DNA of 51,878 bases from an uncultured Thiotrichales bacterium (GTDB taxonomy: Bacteria; Pseudomonadota; Gammaproteobacteria; CAIRSR01), in the NCBI GenBank assembly GCA_903881315.1, contig CAIRSR010000162.1:1-51878 (forward strand), read 5' to 3'. This document shows positions 34,245 to 44,499 of the stretch, piece after piece (positions within the stretch are counted from its first letter, which is position 1; the number at the start of each line of letters is the position of its first letter). A program made the position numbers and the translations under genes. The notes under the pieces were generated by a model. It saw nothing but the letters and a program-made list of their open reading frames with translations, did no database searches and was not told the origin of the DNA.

Positions 34245-35543
34245 TTAGCATTCTCTTTGTGCTGCACTGTGTTGGATTAACTCGCGTGCTGCGGCAACCA
34301 GTGCTAGGCGCGCAATCACACCATAGGCGTAAAACCGATTGGGGCGGCAGTCTGGGGGGCTTTCCTGGTCTGGGGTGATGCAGGACTCGGCAAAGGACAG
34401 ATGCTCGAAGTGCATCCCTGGGGCATTTAGGTTTTCATCCCGACCGCGATTGGTATGTACACGATAGAAGCCGCCCACGACAAAGCGGTCAATCATGTAG
34501 ACAACCGGTTCTGCGGCCGCGCTATTCCAGCTCTCGAAGGTATACACTCCCTCTTGCAGGATGACGCGGGAAACCGCTAACCCTCCCTTGCTGGTAGCCA
34601 TGCGGGTGCGTTGCTTACGGTTTAGCTCACGGATTTCTGACACCGAGCGCACGGTCATGATACCCATGCCATAAGTGCCCTGATTGGCCTTTACGATCAA
34701 AAAAGGTTTTTGATCAAGCCCATACTCGTCGTACTTGCTCTGGATCGCTTCTAACAGGGAGGCAGCACGCTCGCTCATGCAGTCCTCTCCGCTACGCGCC
34801 ATGAAATCCACCGATCCACAATCAGTAAACAACGGGTCGATGACCCAGGGATCGATCGCGAGGAGGCTTGCAAATTCTGAGACAACCTGGCGATATTCGG
34901 CAAAGTGATCGGATTTTAGGCGGTTTGACCAACCCAATCCGAGAGGGGGGACGATCAAATGATCAACATTCTCTAGGATGGTTGGACGTCCCTCTGCTAG
35001 ATCGTTGTTGAGTACGATGAGGCAAGGCGAAAATTCACCCACCCAGAGGCGATCTCCTTTGCGCTGTAGTGGTTCTAGGCGAACCGAGCCACCACCCGGT
35101 AAGGATATCTCGCGAGAGGTAGCCCCTTCTAACCCGTCAGGGAGGATACCGAGATGAACCTGGAATCCCGCTTTCGTTAGGATATCTCGTAAACGTGCGA
35201 AATTTTGGAAGTAAAAGAGGTTACGGGTATGGTTTTCGGGGATGAGCAGGATGTTGCGTATGGTGGGGTCAATCTGCTCAATGGCGTGTTGTACCGCTTG
35301 GATACATAAAGGCAAAAAAACCGGATTAAGATTATTAAATCCGGCGGGAAACAAATTAGTATCCACTGGTGCCAATTTGAAGCCAGCATTGCGTAGGTCT
35401 ACAGAGGCATAGAAAGGTGCGGGTGTTTTTTGCCATTGCGTTCGGAACCAGGCTTCTATGCTTGCTTGATGCCCTAGAATGCGACGTTCTAGTTCGAGCA
35501 GGGGGCCGTCCAGGGCGGTGGTCAAATGGGGGACATCGTGCAT
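34245..35543 (-). CDS. gshA: Glutamate-cysteine ligase (acidithiobacilli-type)
   Basis: Makes gamma-glutamylcysteine, the first step of glutathione synthesis. This is the less common proteobacterial type known from Acidithiobacillus ferrooxidans and relatives (TIGR02049-like), unrelated in sequence to E. coli GshA. It is 432 residues from the ATG at 35543; another ATG at 35591 is in frame. Recognisable blocks are SVDLRNAGFKLAPVDTNLFP, GFNNL, IPENHTRNLFY, NQGTYGMGIM and DRFVVGGFYRVHTNRG. gshB is not beside it. The gene diverges from the RND pump across about 100 bases. Confidence 0.9.
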   Translation of the reverse strand: MHDVPHLTTALDGPLLELERRILGHQASIEAWFRTQWQKTPAPFYASVDLRNAGFKLAPVDTNLFPAGFNNLNPVFLPLCIQAVQHAIEQIDPTIRNILLIPENHTRNLFYFQNFARLRDILTKAGFQVHLGILPDGLEGATSREISLPGGGSVRLEPLQRKGDRLWVGEFSPCLIVLNNDLAEGRPTILENVDHLIVPPLGLGWSNRLKSDHFAEYRQVVSEFASLLAIDPWVIDPLFTDCGSVDFMARSGEDCMSERAASLLEAIQSKYDEYGLDQKPFLIVKANQGTYGMGIMTVRSVSEIRELNRKQRTRMATSKGGLAVSRVILQEGVYTFESWNSAAAEPVVYMIDRFVVGGFYRVHTNRGRDENLNAPGMHFEHLSFAESCITPDQESPPDCRPNRFYAYGVIARLALVAAARELIQHSAAQREC

Positions 35544-35651
35544 GGGGCCAATCTCAATGGTGGAACGACAGACAGCTTTACATGAAACCATACTACCAGC
35601 ATGATGCCCCTAACTGTCAGGCATTGCGCTTTCTTCTAACCTAACTATCCA

Positions 35652-38600
35652 ATGAACCCGGCACGCACCTTTATTTTACGCCCAGTTGGCACTGCATTGT
35701 TGACGATTGCCCTTGTTTTGGTCGGGGCGGTTGCCTATCGTTTGTTGCCAATCTCTGCGCTGCCTCAGGTTGACTACCCGACGATCCAAGTCGTTACCCT
35801 CTATCCAGGGGCGAGCCCCGAGGTCATGACCTCCTCGGTCACTGCCCCCCTAGAGCGCCAATTCGGACAGATGCCAGGGTTAAACCAGATGTATTCCGCC
35901 AGTTCTGGTGGGGCCTCGATCATTACCCTGCAGTTTAGTCTTGTATTGGCGCTTGATGTCGCTGAGCAAGAGGTGCAGGCGGCGATTAACGCAGCGACCA
36001 CCTTCTTACCCACCGATCTGCCGGCACCACCGGTCTATAACAAGGTGAACCCAGCCGATGCCCCCATTCTAACGCTTGCGGTTACGTCCAAGACCATCCC
36101 CCTCACCAAGGTGCAAGACCTGGTGGATACCCGCATTGCAGAGCGTATCGCACAACTCCCTGGCGTTGGGTTGGTCTCTCTCGGTGGGGGGCAGCGCCCA
36201 TCGGTGCGTATCCAGGTCAACCCACCCGCTTTGGCCAAGATTGGCCTCGGTCTGGAAGACCTGCGCACTGCTATCCTAAGCGGCAACGTGAACCAGCCGA
36301 AGGGTGGTTTCGATGGCGCAAGCCAGGCATCCACCATTGACGCGAATGACGAACTGCAGTCTGCCGACGATTATCGGCGCTTGATCATCGCCTATCGCAA
36401 CGGCGCACCACTGCGGTTGAGCGAAATCGCAACCGTGGTGGAGGATGCGGAGAATGTTCACATCAAAGCCTGGGCGGATACAAGCCCGGCTTTGCTCGTG
36501 AATGTCCAGCGTCAGCCCGGTGCCAATGTAATCGAGGTCGTGGATCGTATCAAAAAACTGCTCCCCCAGTTGCGGGCCGCTCTGCCGGGTGACATCGACG
36601 TGCGCCTACTCGTCGATCGCACGGTGACTATCCAGGCGTCTGTCGCCGACGTACAACAAGCGCTGCTCATTGCTGTTGTTTTGGTGGTCGCGGTGATCTT
36701 TCTCTTTCTGCGTAACCTTTCGGCTACGATAATCCCAGCGGTGGCGGTGCCGGTATCCTTGGTGGGTAGCTTTTCGATAATGTATCTTGCCGGGTTTAGT
36801 ATCAACAATCTCACCCTAATGGCGCTCACGATTGCTACCGGTTTTGTGGTTGATGACGCCATTGTGATGGTAGAGAACATCACACGCCATATCGAGAAGG
36901 GCGTTTCCCCGCGCCAGGCCGCTCTGGATGGCGCAGGCCAGATCGGTTTTACCATCATATCCTTGACGTTCTCTTTGGTTGCAGTGCTCATTCCGCTTTT
37001 GTTTATGGGTGACGTGGTCGGACGTTTGTTTCGGGAGTTTGCGATTACCCTGGCCGTGTCGATCCTGCTCTCTGCGGTGGTCTCATTAACGCTGACGCCA
37101 ATGATGTGCGCCTATCTTTTGCGTCGGCCATCAGAAGGTCAAGAGGGCCGATTTGCCAACCTAGGCAAACGCGGTTTCGACGTAGTTCTTGCGGGATATG
37201 GGCGTGCCTTGAATTGGGTTCTCGATCACCAAGGAGCAACCCTTTTTGTGGCTGTCGCGACATTGGTGCTGACCGTTGCTTTGTATTGGATTGTACCAAA
37301 GGGGTTTTTGCCGATCCAAGATACTGGCATTATCCAGGGCGTCTCAGAGGCATCAGCGTCGGTTTCCTTTGCGGCCATGACCGAGTATCAGCGCACCCTA
37401 GACGAGGTTGTGGCGCACGACCAAGCGGTTGCCAATGTGTCTTCTTTTATCGGTGTAGATGGCGTTAATTCAACACTCAATACCGGGCGGATGCTAATCA
37501 CGCTAAAACCAATCAGTGAGCGTAAGGAAGACGCCAATAGCGTAATACGGTGCCTGCAAGGCAAGGTTGCTGCTGTTAGCGGGGTTTCTCTTTACCTGCA
37601 GCCGGTGCAGGACATTACCATTGACGACCGAATCAGTCGCAGCCAATATCAATTTACCCTAGAGTCTCCCGATGCGTCCGCGATTTCTACATGGACACCG
37701 CTGCTGCTGAGGCGCTTGCAAGGTTCGCCAACCATTAGTAATACGACAAATGATCTGCAGAGCAATGGCCTTCAGGCTTTTATCGTCATCGATCGCGATT
37801 CCGCAAGCCGCTTCGGTGTTACGGTTGCAGCGATTGATAATGCGCTCTATGACGCATTCGGGCAACGACTTGTTTCTACTGTGTTTACCCAATCTAATCA
37901 ATATCGAGTGGTGTTAGAGGCCGACCCCGTTTGGCAGCAGCAGGGGCTTGCTGCCTTGAAGAGCCTCTACGTGACAGGTGCCAATGGAATACAGGTTCCC
38001 TTGTCGAGCATGGTGCGCATCGAAGAGCGTAACGCAGCACTTGCTATCTATCATCTTGGACAATTCCCATCGGTTAGCTTTTCCTTTGATATTGCGGATG
38101 GGTCTTCTTTGGGAGAGGCGGTTAAAGAGATTCAGGCAGCAGCGACCCAAATAGAACTCCCCGCCAGTATTCGTTTGCGCTTCCAAGGTGCAGCGGCGGC
38201 GTTTCAGGCCTCGCTCACCAATACCTTGTGGCTCATTCTGGCGTCGATCATTACCATGTACATTGTGCTTGGTGTGCTGTATGAGAGCTATATCCATCCG
38301 ATTACCATCCTTTCTACGCTACCTTCGGCGGGGGTTGGGGCGTTGCTTGCCCTGAAGATCTCGGGAACCGATCTGAATATGATTGCGATCATTGGTATCA
38401 TTTTGCTGATCGGTATTGTCAAAAAGAACGGCATCCTCATGATCGATTTTGCCCTCAACGCCGATAGGAATGTGTTTTCTCCCCGAGAGGCAATCTATCA
38501 GGCCTGTATGTTGCGGTTCCGTCCGATCCTAATGACGACCTTGGCGGCCCTGTTCGCGGCCTTACCACTGATGTTGGGTAGCGGTATGGGTGCGGAATTG

Positions 38601-38738
38601 CGTCGTCCGCTGGGTATTGCCCTGGTTGGTGGCCTGTTTCTAAGCCAGATTCTGACCCTATTTACCACGCCAGTTGTCTACTTGGTGTTTGAAAGAATGG
38701 CAAAACATTCGCGCTTGGGCACGAGGGAGGGGGTATGA
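35652..38738 (+). CDS. RND family efflux pump (HAE1, MdtB/MdtC-like)
   Basis: Inner-membrane proton-driven exporter of the resistance-nodulation-division family, 1028 residues. It has the twelve-helix, two-large-loop pattern. The proton-relay aspartates are D401 and D402 in [11 protein letters not shown] (TM4) and the lysines K924 and K925 in [10 protein letters not shown] (TM10), so it should be active. The N-terminal block [19 protein letters not shown] and the [13 protein letters not shown] segment are most like MdtB/MdtC/MuxB-type pumps. No adaptor (MFP) or outer-membrane channel gene is adjacent, which is unusual. A sensory GGDEF-EAL gene follows on the same strand 34 bases later. Confidence 0.95.
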   Translation: MNPARTFILRPVGTALLTIALVLVGAVAYRLLPISALPQVDYPTIQVVTLYPGASPEVMTSSVTAPLERQFGQMPGLNQMYSASSGGASIITLQFSLVLALDVAEQEVQAAINAATTFLPTDLPAPPVYNKVNPADAPILTLAVTSKTIPLTKVQDLVDTRIAERIAQLPGVGLVSLGGGQRPSVRIQVNPPALAKIGLGLEDLRTAILSGNVNQPKGGFDGASQASTIDANDELQSADDYRRLIIAYRNGAPLRLSEIATVVEDAENVHIKAWADTSPALLVNVQRQPGANVIEVVDRIKKLLPQLRAALPGDIDVRLLVDRTVTIQASVADVQQALLIAVVLVVAVIFLFLRNLSATIIPAVAVPVSLVGSFSIMYLAGFSINNLTLMALTIATGFVVDDAIVMVENITRHIEKGVSPRQAALDGAGQIGFTIISLTFSLVAVLIPLLFMGDVVGRLFREFAITLAVSILLSAVVSLTLTPMMCAYLLRRPSEGQEGRFANLGKRGFDVVLAGYGRALNWVLDHQGATLFVAVATLVLTVALYWIVPKGFLPIQDTGIIQGVSEASASVSFAAMTEYQRTLDEVVAHDQAVANVSSFIGVDGVNSTLNTGRMLITLKPISERKEDANSVIRCLQGKVAAVSGVSLYLQPVQDITIDDRISRSQYQFTLESPDASAISTWTPLLLRRLQGSPTISNTTNDLQSNGLQAFIVIDRDSASRFGVTVAAIDNALYDAFGQRLVSTVFTQSNQYRVVLEADPVWQQQGLAALKSLYVTGANGIQVPLSSMVRIEERNAALAIYHLGQFPSVSFSFDIADGSSLGEAVKEIQAAATQIELPASIRLRFQGAAAAFQASLTNTLWLILASIITMYIVLGVLYESYIHPITILSTLPSAGVGALLALKISGTDLNMIAIIGIILLIGIVKKNGILMIDFALNADRNVFSPREAIYQACMLRFRPILMTTLAALFAALPLMLGSGMGAELRRPLGIALVGGLFLSQILTLFTTPVVYLVFERMAKHSRLGTREGV

Positions 38739-38772
38739 TGCGAGTTAGCCCATTCCAAGAGGGGGCCAGAAC

Positions 38773-41322
38773 ATGAACAGGCATGAAGCAACCTGGCTTT
38801 ATTGCAACGATGGGTTGGTTTTGGCAGATGGCGAAACGGGCCAACTACTCGACGCCAATCCCCAGGCTGAGCGGTTGTTGGGGCGCTCACTTGCCGAGAT
38901 CAAAACATTACGCTTTACCGATCTACACCCGACGGATCAACTGCCACGGGCAAGGCAGGCGTTTGCGCAGCCAGGCATGATGGTAAGCCACGATGTTTTG
39001 CGACCAGACGGGAGCCGCGTGCCGGTCTATATCTCCGTCGGAACCTTTCGGGATGAACAGGGTCGACTGATTACGATCGGTAGTTTTCGGGATGATTCCG
39101 ATCATCAGACTGCGAAGAACGCCCTATTGCGGTCAAACTGGGCGCTCTCGGCGATTCGGCGGGCCAATGCAGCAACCGTTACTGCCCAATCAGATACAGA
39201 GATGATGCGTTTGGTCTGTGATGGTATCCTCAGCGATACCTTTGTGCTGGCCTGGATTGGTTTGGCGAATCAGGATGAGGAAAAATCTGTTTCGGTTGTT
39301 GCTGTATCTGGCCGTACTGCGTACCTTGAAGGGGTAAACATCTCTTGGGACGACGTGCCAAATGGTAATGGGCCCACGGGCCGTGCCATTCGCTTTGCTA
39401 AGACGCAGGTGAATAACTTTGCGCTAGTAAATCCAGCATTCAAACCCTGGGCAGAACGTGTCTCGAGAAACGGTATTGAGTCATCCCTAGCCGCGCCTTT
39501 GCTGCGAGAAGGAAAAGCCTTTGGGGCGATAACCATCTACTCCAACCAGCCGGACGCTTTTGGCAGTGATGTGGTAAGACTATTCGAGGATTTGGCGCGT
39601 GATATTGTTTTCGCCTTAGACGCTAAACGCGCCTTGGTGGCGGTAACCGAAAGTGAACGACAGTATCGTTTATTATTTAACAATATGCGCGATGGTTTTG
39701 CGCATTGTTTGATGCACTACCAGGATGGCATACCGGTCGATTTTACCTACCTCAATGTGAATCCCTCGTTCTACCGGTTAACAGGCCTAACGGATGTTAT
39801 TGGAAAACGGGTGAGCGAAGTTATCCCTGGGTTGCGTAAGTCGAACCCGGAGTTATTTGAGATCTACGGTAGGGTAGCGCAAACCGGCATCTCTGAAATC
39901 TTTGAGGCCAACATTGCGGCTCTCGATAGCTGGTTTTCTGTCTCGGTGTACAGCACGGAGAAGGAACATTTCATTGCTATCTTCGACAACATTACCGATC
40001 GAAAAAAGGTGGAAGAGAAGCTTTTGTTTCTGGCCCACCACGATCCACTCACCAGCCTACCCAATCGGTTGGCCATCCGTGCACAATTTGAACAAGCCAA
40101 GGGGCACTCGCAGGGGAGGCGGAATAGAGTAGCATTGGTATTTCTCGATATCGATAACTTCAAGTTTATCAATGATACCCTTGGTCATGTGGTGGGGGAT
40201 CTGCTGTTGCAGCAAGTGGCGTTACGGTTACACGCCTGTGTATGCACCGCAGATACAGTTAGTCGACAGGGGGGTGATGAGTTCTTGATCATATTGCCGG
40301 TTATCCATAGCGTTGCGGATATTACTAGTGTTGCTGCTAAGATCTTAGAGAACCTAGCCGTCCCTTTTATGATTGATGGCCGCGAGCTGTCTTCGTCGGC
40401 GTCTCTTGGGGTGGCTATCTTCCCTGAAGACGGACATGATTTTGATACCTTGCTTCGCAAGGCAGATACTGCGATGTATTATGCAAAGGAGGCGGGCCGC
40501 AACAGTATCCGCTTCTTTGATAAAAAGATGAACGTCGATGCCGAGGAGCGTCTTGCTATGCGCAATGAATTGCGCTTGGCATTAGACCGAGGCGAGTTTG
40601 TGCTGTACTATCAGCCGCAGATTGATCTGGCAAGTGGTGCGGTTATTGGGGTAGAGGTGCTGATCCGCTGGAATCATCCCAGAATGGGTTTGCTTGCGCC
40701 CGGACGTTTCATTTCGATTGCTGAGGAGAATGGTCTCATTGTGCCGATAGGCGAATGGGTATTGCATGAGGCCTGTCGTCAGATGGTTGCCTGGCAAAAG
40801 GCTGGCCTAGCGGATATGGTGATTGCCGTCAACCTTTCTGCAGTGCAATTCAAGAGGAGCGGTCTTGAGAATACCGTAATGGATGCCTTGTTGGCCTCCG
40901 GGCTTAAGCCAGCACTGCTTGAGCTAGAGCTAACCGAATCGGTATTGATTGGCGATACCGAAAATGTTTTTGTAACGATACAGCACCTGAAAACCTATGG
41001 CGTCAAGCTGTCTATCGATGATTTTGGTACGGGTTATTCAAGCCTTACCTATCTTAAGCGCTTTGCAGTTGATAAACTAAAAATCGATCAGTCGTTTGTG
41101 CGCGGCCTTGGTAGTGACCGAGGGGACGAGGCCATTGTCCGTGCCATCATTCAGATGGCGCACGGTCTTGGTCTTAGCGTCATCGCCGAGGGTGTAGAGG
41201 ATGGGCCTGTGCTGGCATTGCTTCAAGCCTTTCAGTGCAATGAGGCGCAGGGTTTTCATATCGCACACCCCATGTGCGCAGAAGATTTTTTTACCTTCGC
41301 TCAGGGTCGTAGACATCTTTGA
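38773..41322 (+). CDS. PAS-GAF-PAS-GGDEF-EAL cyclic-di-GMP enzyme
   Basis: A cytoplasmic signalling protein of 849 residues with no membrane segment. The order is an N-terminal PAS (about 10-110), a GAF domain (about 130-285), a second PAS (about 295-410), GGDEF (about 415-585) and EAL (about 595-845). The GGDEF motif is intact (500-504), but the inhibitory RxxD site is missing (CTAD at 491-494). The EAL motif reads EVL (628-630); the other catalytic residues are present: NLS (687-689), TES, DDFGTGYSS (749-757), KIDQSF and EGVE. Both activities or a GTP-stimulated phosphodiesterase are possible. A GAGGGGG ribosome site precedes the ATG. Confidence 0.95.
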   Translation: MNRHEATWLYCNDGLVLADGETGQLLDANPQAERLLGRSLAEIKTLRFTDLHPTDQLPRARQAFAQPGMMVSHDVLRPDGSRVPVYISVGTFRDEQGRLITIGSFRDDSDHQTAKNALLRSNWALSAIRRANAATVTAQSDTEMMRLVCDGILSDTFVLAWIGLANQDEEKSVSVVAVSGRTAYLEGVNISWDDVPNGNGPTGRAIRFAKTQVNNFALVNPAFKPWAERVSRNGIESSLAAPLLREGKAFGAITIYSNQPDAFGSDVVRLFEDLARDIVFALDAKRALVAVTESERQYRLLFNNMRDGFAHCLMHYQDGIPVDFTYLNVNPSFYRLTGLTDVIGKRVSEVIPGLRKSNPELFEIYGRVAQTGISEIFEANIAALDSWFSVSVYSTEKEHFIAIFDNITDRKKVEEKLLFLAHHDPLTSLPNRLAIRAQFEQAKGHSQGRRNRVALVFLDIDNFKFINDTLGHVVGDLLLQQVALRLHACVCTADTVSRQGGDEFLIILPVIHSVADITSVAAKILENLAVPFMIDGRELSSSASLGVAIFPEDGHDFDTLLRKADTAMYYAKEAGRNSIRFFDKKMNVDAEERLAMRNELRLALDRGEFVLYYQPQIDLASGAVIGVEVLIRWNHPRMGLLAPGRFISIAEENGLIVPIGEWVLHEACRQMVAWQKAGLADMVIAVNLSAVQFKRSGLENTVMDALLASGLKPALLELELTESVLIGDTENVFVTIQHLKTYGVKLSIDDFGTGYSSLTYLKRFAVDKLKIDQSFVRGLGSDRGDEAIVRAIIQMAHGLGLSVIAEGVEDGPVLALLQAFQCNEAQGFHIAHPMCAEDFFTFAQGRRHL

Positions 41323-41328
41323 GAGTTG

Positions 41329-41354
41329 TTTCTGCGCAGGCTAATCTGCAGAAA
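41329..41354 (+). terminator. Weak hairpin after the GGDEF-EAL gene
   Basis: TTTCTGC (41329-41335) pairs with GCAGAAA (41348-41354) over a 12-base loop, 6 bases past the stop. The following bases are TTGCTTTCCT, only modestly T-rich. Confidence 0.35.
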
Positions 41355-41355
41355 A

Positions 41356-41384
41356 TTGCTTTCCTAAAATAATCAAGCTATTAT
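41356..41384 (+). promoter_or_regulatory. Promoter of mltB
   Basis: TTGCTT (41356-41361), a 17-base A/T-rich spacer and TATTAT (41379-41384), about 35 bases before the ATG. The same -35 hexamer and spacing occur before the Bax-like gene. Confidence 0.55.
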
Positions 41385-41419
41385 GCCGATATCTAGATAT
41401 TCTTAAGGTTGTCCCCGCC

Positions 41420-42448
41420 ATGTATCCTCGTGCCCCCTATCGCGCTGCGTTGCGGCTGCTCACCGTTGCGGCAATAACCGCCTCCTCTGTGCTGTTTCCG
41501 CTCTTTGTCCGCGCTGAAATGGCGACACAGCTTCCGCCAGTCAATGCCTTTATCGACGAGGTGGCGATACGGGATGGTTTTCCGGTTGCGGCACTCCATG
41601 CCCTCTTCGACCAGGTGGTATTACGTCCCGAGATCATTGAGGCCATCACCCGACCCGCAGAGGCCAAGCCTTGGTTTGAGTACCGATCACTTTTTCTCTC
41701 TCCATCCCGGGTTGAGGGGGGTGTTGCCTTCTGGCGTGCCAACAAAGAAGCATTGGCGCTTGCTGAAGCCCGCTACGGGGTGGATCCGGCGGTTATCGTC
41801 GCTATCCTTGGTGTTGAGACCCGCTACGGCGCGAAGACTGGTAACTATCGAGTTCTTGAGGCATTGACGACACTCGCCTTTCAGTATCCGAGGCGCGCCC
41901 CCTTCTTCCGCGAACAACTTGAGGCCTATCTGCTGCTTACGCACAGTGAGGGGATAGATCCGCTGTTGCCCAAAGGCTCCTACGCTGGTGCTATGGGGGT
42001 GCCGCAGTTTATGCCCACCAGTTTTCGTGATTTCGCTGTTGACTTTGATGGGGATGGCCACCGTGACCTATGGAGCAACCCGGTCGATTCTATCGGAAGT
42101 GTTGCCAACTATCTGAATCGTCATGGTTGGCAGCCGCATGAACCCGTAGCGGTGTCGGTAGACTTGGGTGGAATGTTTGATCCGGCCCCGCTTTTGGGGG
42201 GGCTCGATCAGAAACCAAATCTGCCATTAGATAAATTTCGATCCCTAGGATTAAGGCCTGCCGATGCGATTGCAGGTAACCCGATGGCCACGTTGTTGCG
42301 CTTGGATGGGCCAACCTCGCCCGAATACTGGCTGTGTTTCGAGAATTTTTATGTCATTACCCGTTATAACCACAGCCCTCTCTATGCGATGGCCGTCCAC
42401 GAGCTGGCGAGGGAGGTTGCCGCTGGGATAAATAATGGCAAGAAGTAG
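41420..42448 (+). CDS. mltB: Lytic murein transglycosylase B
   Basis: Cleaves glycan strands of peptidoglycan to 1,6-anhydro products in the periplasm. It is 342 residues. The N terminus is a signal peptide (LLTVAAITASSVLFPLFVRA) without an obvious lipobox, so it is more soluble-type (Slt35-like) than the lipoprotein form. The catalytic glutamate is in GVETRYGAKTG; GAMGVPQFMPTSF, DFDGDG (an EF-hand-like loop as in Slt35) and ITRYNHSPLYAMAV follow. It overlaps lpxK by 14 bases, so the two are coupled. Confidence 0.94.
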   Translation: MYPRAPYRAALRLLTVAAITASSVLFPLFVRAEMATQLPPVNAFIDEVAIRDGFPVAALHALFDQVVLRPEIIEAITRPAEAKPWFEYRSLFLSPSRVEGGVAFWRANKEALALAEARYGVDPAVIVAILGVETRYGAKTGNYRVLEALTTLAFQYPRRAPFFREQLEAYLLLTHSEGIDPLLPKGSYAGAMGVPQFMPTSFRDFAVDFDGDGHRDLWSNPVDSIGSVANYLNRHGWQPHEPVAVSVDLGGMFDPAPLLGGLDQKPNLPLDKFRSLGLRPADAIAGNPMATLLRLDGPTSPEYWLCFENFYVITRYNHSPLYAMAVHELAREVAAGINNGKK

Positions 42449-43490
42449 GCTTGGTGCGTTGTTCACCACACTTCTGCCTAATCCGCTGATGGAACGCCTG
42501 GTGTGTGCTGTCTGGTACGAAGGGCATTTCCTCGGCTGGGTCTTGCGCCCAGTGGCTGCCCTTTTTTGTTTGGTGGTGAGGCTACGCCGTTTGGGTTATT
42601 TGCGCGGTTGGTTTGCCTCTCAACGCTTGTCGGTGCCGGTCATCGTCGTGGGAAATCTTACGGTGGGGGGAACCGGCAAAACACCGACTGTGTTATGGCT
42701 GGCCCAGTTTCTCGTAGCCCATGGTTGGCGGCCCGGTATCATTAGCCGTGGCTATGGTGGGCGCATTGGTGATAAGCCGCAGGTTGTCGGGCCAACCGCC
42801 AATCCGCTTGATGTCGGCGATGAGCCGCTCTTACTGGCCCGTCGGTCGGGGGTGCCGGTTGCGGTGTGCCGCTGGCGGGCAAGGGCCGGGGAATTGTTAG
42901 CTACCCACTATGACTGCGACTGTCTGATCGCTGATGATGGGCTGCAACATTACGCGCTTGCGCGAGACATAGAGATTGCCTTGGTTGACCGAGCGCGAGG
43001 CATGGGTAACGGTCTGTGTCTACCGGCTGGGCCGTTGCGCGAACCCCTCGGGCGACTGCGTGAGGTGTCTCTGCGGGTAGCCTTTGGTGCCCCTTTGCCG
43101 GGTGAGCACCCGCTGGGTCTTGTGCCTGGTGATGTGCTCTCACTGGATGGAGATGCGCCTTCGCGTCCGTTAGCGAGCTTTTGCGCTACCACGGTGCATG
43201 GGGTGGCTGGCATTGGGCATCCGCAGCGCTTTTTCTCCCTACTAGAGGCGGCGGGGCTTACTGTTATTGCGCACCCATTCCCGGATCACCATCCTTTCCG
43301 TCCCGAGGACTTGGCGTTTGGCGATGATCTGTCGATACTCATGACCGAAAAGGACGCCGTCAAGTGCATTACCTTTGCGCGCAACGGGCAGTGGTATGTG
43401 CCAATCGATGCGCATTTCACGCCTGAGTTTGCGGCGAGTCTGCTCGGACTTTTGCCGAGCAAGCCGGACCGAGCGAATGGGCTACACTGA
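42435..43490 (+). CDS. lpxK: Tetraacyldisaccharide 4'-kinase (lipid A)
   Basis: Phosphorylates the 4' position of the lipid A disaccharide at the inner membrane, making lipid IVA. It is 351 residues, with an amphipathic N-terminal helix region, a P-loop in GNLTVGGTGKTPTV (about 73-86), SRGYGG, GDEPLLLARR and DDGLQH, all family markers. It is cotranscribed with ycaR and kdsB downstream, the standard order in gammaproteobacteria. Confidence 0.96.
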   Translation: MARSRLGALFTTLLPNPLMERLVCAVWYEGHFLGWVLRPVAALFCLVVRLRRLGYLRGWFASQRLSVPVIVVGNLTVGGTGKTPTVLWLAQFLVAHGWRPGIISRGYGGRIGDKPQVVGPTANPLDVGDEPLLLARRSGVPVAVCRWRARAGELLATHYDCDCLIADDGLQHYALARDIEIALVDRARGMGNGLCLPAGPLREPLGRLREVSLRVAFGAPLPGEHPLGLVPGDVLSLDGDAPSRPLASFCATTVHGVAGIGHPQRFFSLLEAAGLTVIAHPFPDHHPFRPEDLAFGDDLSILMTEKDAVKCITFARNGQWYVPIDAHFTPEFAASLLGLLPSKPDRANGLH

Positions 43491-43525
43491 AGATTCACCT
43501 CTCCCATCCTGAATGAGAAAATACC

Positions 43526-43705
43526 ATGGATAAACGTCTACTTGATATTCTTGTTTGCCCAGTTTGCAAGGGATCGCTTCGTTATCATCGCGATGTCCAG
43601 GAGTTGGTCTGTAAAGCGGATCGCTTGGCATTCGCAGTCCGCGATGATATCCCAGTGATGCTGGAAGAAGAGGCGCGCAGTCTCAGGGAAGAGGAGGAGG
43701 TGTGA
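43526..43705 (+). CDS. ycaR: Trm112-like small zinc protein YcaR
   Basis: A 59-residue protein close to E. coli Yca[17 protein letters not shown] begins it, with C11, C14 and C29 in the same positions, then [13 protein letters not shown]. The fold is that of Trm112, a methyltransferase activator in eukaryotes and archaea; the bacterial role is unclear. It is encoded between lpxK and kdsB as usual, and its GAGGAGGAGG end doubles as the ribosome site for kdsB. Confidence 0.94.
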   Translation: MDKRLLDILVCPVCKGSLRYHRDVQELVCKADRLAFAVRDDIPVMLEEEARSLREEEEV

Positions 43706-43706
43706 C

Positions 43707-44486
43707 GTGGAGTTTGTGGTCGTCATCCCCGCCCGTTTCGCGTCCGTTCGTCTGCCCGGCAAGCCTTTGTTGCTGATCGCGGGCAAACCAATGATCCAGC
43801 ACGTCCACGAGCGTGCGCTAGAAAGCGGGGCCACAAAGGTTGTAATAGCGACCGATGACGAGCGCGTTTTTCGTGTCGCCACCGACTTTGGGGCCGAGGC
43901 GGTCATGACGGGTACCCATCATCGCTCTGGCACCGAGCGCTTAGCCGAGGTGGTGGAAGTGCTGCAACTGCCTGATGATACGGTTGTCGTTAATCTACAG
44001 GGGGATGAACCACTTGTCCCGGCATCCTTGATTCGTCAGGTGGCGATGGCGGCGCACCAGCAATCTGCGGCAGTCGCGACCCTGTGTACCCCCATCCAAA
44101 ACCCAGCCGAACTCTTTGAGCCCCAGGTGGTCAAGGTGATCCGTGATGTGAATGGGTACGGTGCGTACTTTAGTCGTGCGCCGATCCCGTGGGATCGAGA
44201 TGGTTTTGTCGGGAGAAGTGCGCTTGGGGAAGGCGACACCGCCCCGCAAGCACTGCGCATGCCCTATTATCGCCACATCGGGTTGTATGCGTATCGGGCC
44301 AGTTTTATCCGTGCCTACCACACGCTTTCCCCCTCGCCGTGGGAGCAGCTAGAATCCTTAGAGCAGTTGCGAGTGTTATATCACGGGTGGCGTATCTTCG
44401 TAGAGGAGGCAGCCGTTCCCCCTCTGCCGGGGGTGGACACCCTGGCCGATCTGGAACGGGTAAGGGCGCAGTTTGCAAGCCATTAA
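43707..44486 (+). CDS. kdsB: 3-deoxy-manno-octulosonate cytidylyltransferase
   Basis: Activates Kdo to CMP-Kdo for LPS core synthesis, in the cytoplasm. It is 259 residues. The nucleotide-binding start IPARFASVRLPGKPL, VVIATDD, LQGDEPL, YFSRAPIPWDRDG and the C-terminal LEQLRVL block are all family features. It starts with GTG one base after the ycaR stop, using the purine-rich end of ycaR as a strong ribosome site. Its stop is 13 bases from that of the convergent nadK. Confidence 0.97.
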   Translation: MEFVVVIPARFASVRLPGKPLLLIAGKPMIQHVHERALESGATKVVIATDDERVFRVATDFGAEAVMTGTHHRSGTERLAEVVEVLQLPDDTVVVNLQGDEPLVPASLIRQVAMAAHQQSAAVATLCTPIQNPAELFEPQVVKVIRDVNGYGAYFSRAPIPWDRDGFVGRSALGEGDTAPQALRMPYYRHIGLYAYRASFIRAYHTLSPSPWEQLESLEQLRVLYHGWRIFVEEAAVPPLPGVDTLADLERVRAQFASH

Positions 44487-44499
44487 GACCGGGCTGAAC

